A DNA stretch of 6,082 bases from Candidatus Omnitrophota bacterium (GTDB lineage: Bacteria > Omnitrophota > Koll11 > Gorgyraeales > Gorgyraeaceae): the NCBI GenBank assembly GCA_018818505.1, contig JAHIRR010000287.1, forward strand, positions 1 to 6,082, given 5' to 3'. Positions 5,900 through 6,082 of the stretch are shown here, in pieces. Made by a program: the position numbers and the translations under genes. Position 1 is the stretch's first letter, and every line of letters begins with the position of its first letter. Under the pieces are notes generated by a model. That model made no database searches, had not been told where the DNA came from, and worked only from the letters and a program-made list of their open reading frames with translations.

Positions 5900-5909
5900 A
5901 AGCAAGCCT

Positions 5910-5938
5910 ATTATATAGAACATAACACCGAATATCAA
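5910..5938 (-). promoter_or_regulatory. Sigma-70-type promoter of the ABC-F gene
   Basis: On the - strand TTGATA (5938-5933), a 17-nt spacer and a perfect TATAAT (5915-5910), identical in both hexamers to the tRNA-Leu promoter. The start is predicted near 5903, giving a leader of about 149 nt before ATG 5754. The shared promoter predicts parallel expression of the ABC-F factor and the tRNA at the level of initiation, with extra control of ABC-F by its leader hairpins. Confidence 0.82.
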
Positions 5939-5957
5939 GAAAATTGGCAAATTAGAG

Positions 5958-6082
5958 GTAATCGGTGAGTTACCGGGGGTGCATAGCCGTGTCATTGCGA
6001 GGAGCGAACGGAGTGAGCGACGAAGCAATCTCTATCTCCGTCGAAGAGATTGCTTCGCTCGCCTTCGGCTCGCTCGCAATGA
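5958..6082. repeat. MITE-like nested inverted-repeat element, second copy cut by window end
   Basis: The left outer arm begins GTAATCGGTGAGTTA (5958-5972) as in the copy at 3947. It is followed by the inner palindrome from GTCATTGCGAG (5991-6001) to CGCAATGA at the window edge. The central stem CGAAGCAATCTCT (6021-6033) with AGAGATTGCTTCG (6045-6057) has an 11-nt loop. The inner arms are more regular than in the first copy. The right outer arm would lie beyond 6082. Confidence 0.78.

Larger units (their letters stand above)
5856..5957 (-). repeat. Direct repeat copy B: leader start and promoter of ABC-F
   Basis: Homologous to 3856-3946 next to tRNA-Leu, from TGGCTGCGCTAAG through the promoter and on into the palindromic element at 5958. 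The tRNA gene itself is not duplicated. The extra 11 nt relative to copy A lie in the hairpin loop. Observed substitutions in the well-aligned block are all transitions and leave the -35, the -10 and the 17-nt spacing untouched. Confidence 0.85.

Noticed and set aside
3947..6082. CRISPR array from the repeated TCATTGCGAG palindromes
   Set aside because: Only two long copies 2 kb apart with a gene between them, no regular spacers and no cas genes.

Overview
The window looks like chromosomal DNA of an uncultured or poorly studied bacterium. Base composition is moderately AT-rich, AUA is common for Ile, promoters are of sigma-70 type, a tRNA encodes its own CCA, and there are dispersed palindromes starting TCATTGCGAG. 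From memory only, such palindromes are frequent in environmental genomes such as Omnitrophota and some Nitrospirota or deltaproteobacterial lineages. The taxonomic guess is weak, and nothing in the window is a phylogenetic marker that I can place.

Left half (16-3752, + strand): a three-gene signalling operon. A near-consensus promoter (16-44) sits directly against the first start codon. The genes are a stand-alone FIST sensory protein (52-1212), a one-helix membrane-anchored GAF histidine kinase (1218-2687) and a receiver plus GGDEF-like response regulator (2760-3692). A rho-independent hairpin (3726-3752) closes the operon. A 51-bp perfect nested palindrome (2694-2744) lies between kinase and regulator, directly against the regulator's ribosome binding site. 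The likely flow is ligand sensing by FIST (and/or GAF), then the kinase, then phosphorylation of the receiver Asp, then an output through a GGDDF domain that lacks the inhibitory-site Arg and may not make cyclic di-GMP.

Right half (3766-6082, - strand): tRNA-Leu(GAG) and, upstream of it, a YbiT-type ABC-F translation factor (4138-5754). Both are preceded by the same diverged unit: a 5' transcript hairpin, a TTGATA-17-TATAAT promoter, and then a 160-bp nested inverted-repeat element. The ABC-F gene is thus bracketed by two direct copies of a promoter-plus-palindrome module. Its leader of about 149 nt carries a U-tailed terminator hairpin and an upstream hairpin before the start codon, which suggests transcription attenuation. 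The ABC-F protein has one canonical ATP site. Its other site is degenerate in Walker A, Walker B (Glu to His) and the partner signature.

The best candidates for something undescribed are the shared promoter/hairpin/palindrome module linking a tRNA and an ABC-F factor, the ABC-F leader attenuator, and the FIST-kinase-GGDDF pathway with its palindrome at the kinase/regulator junction.
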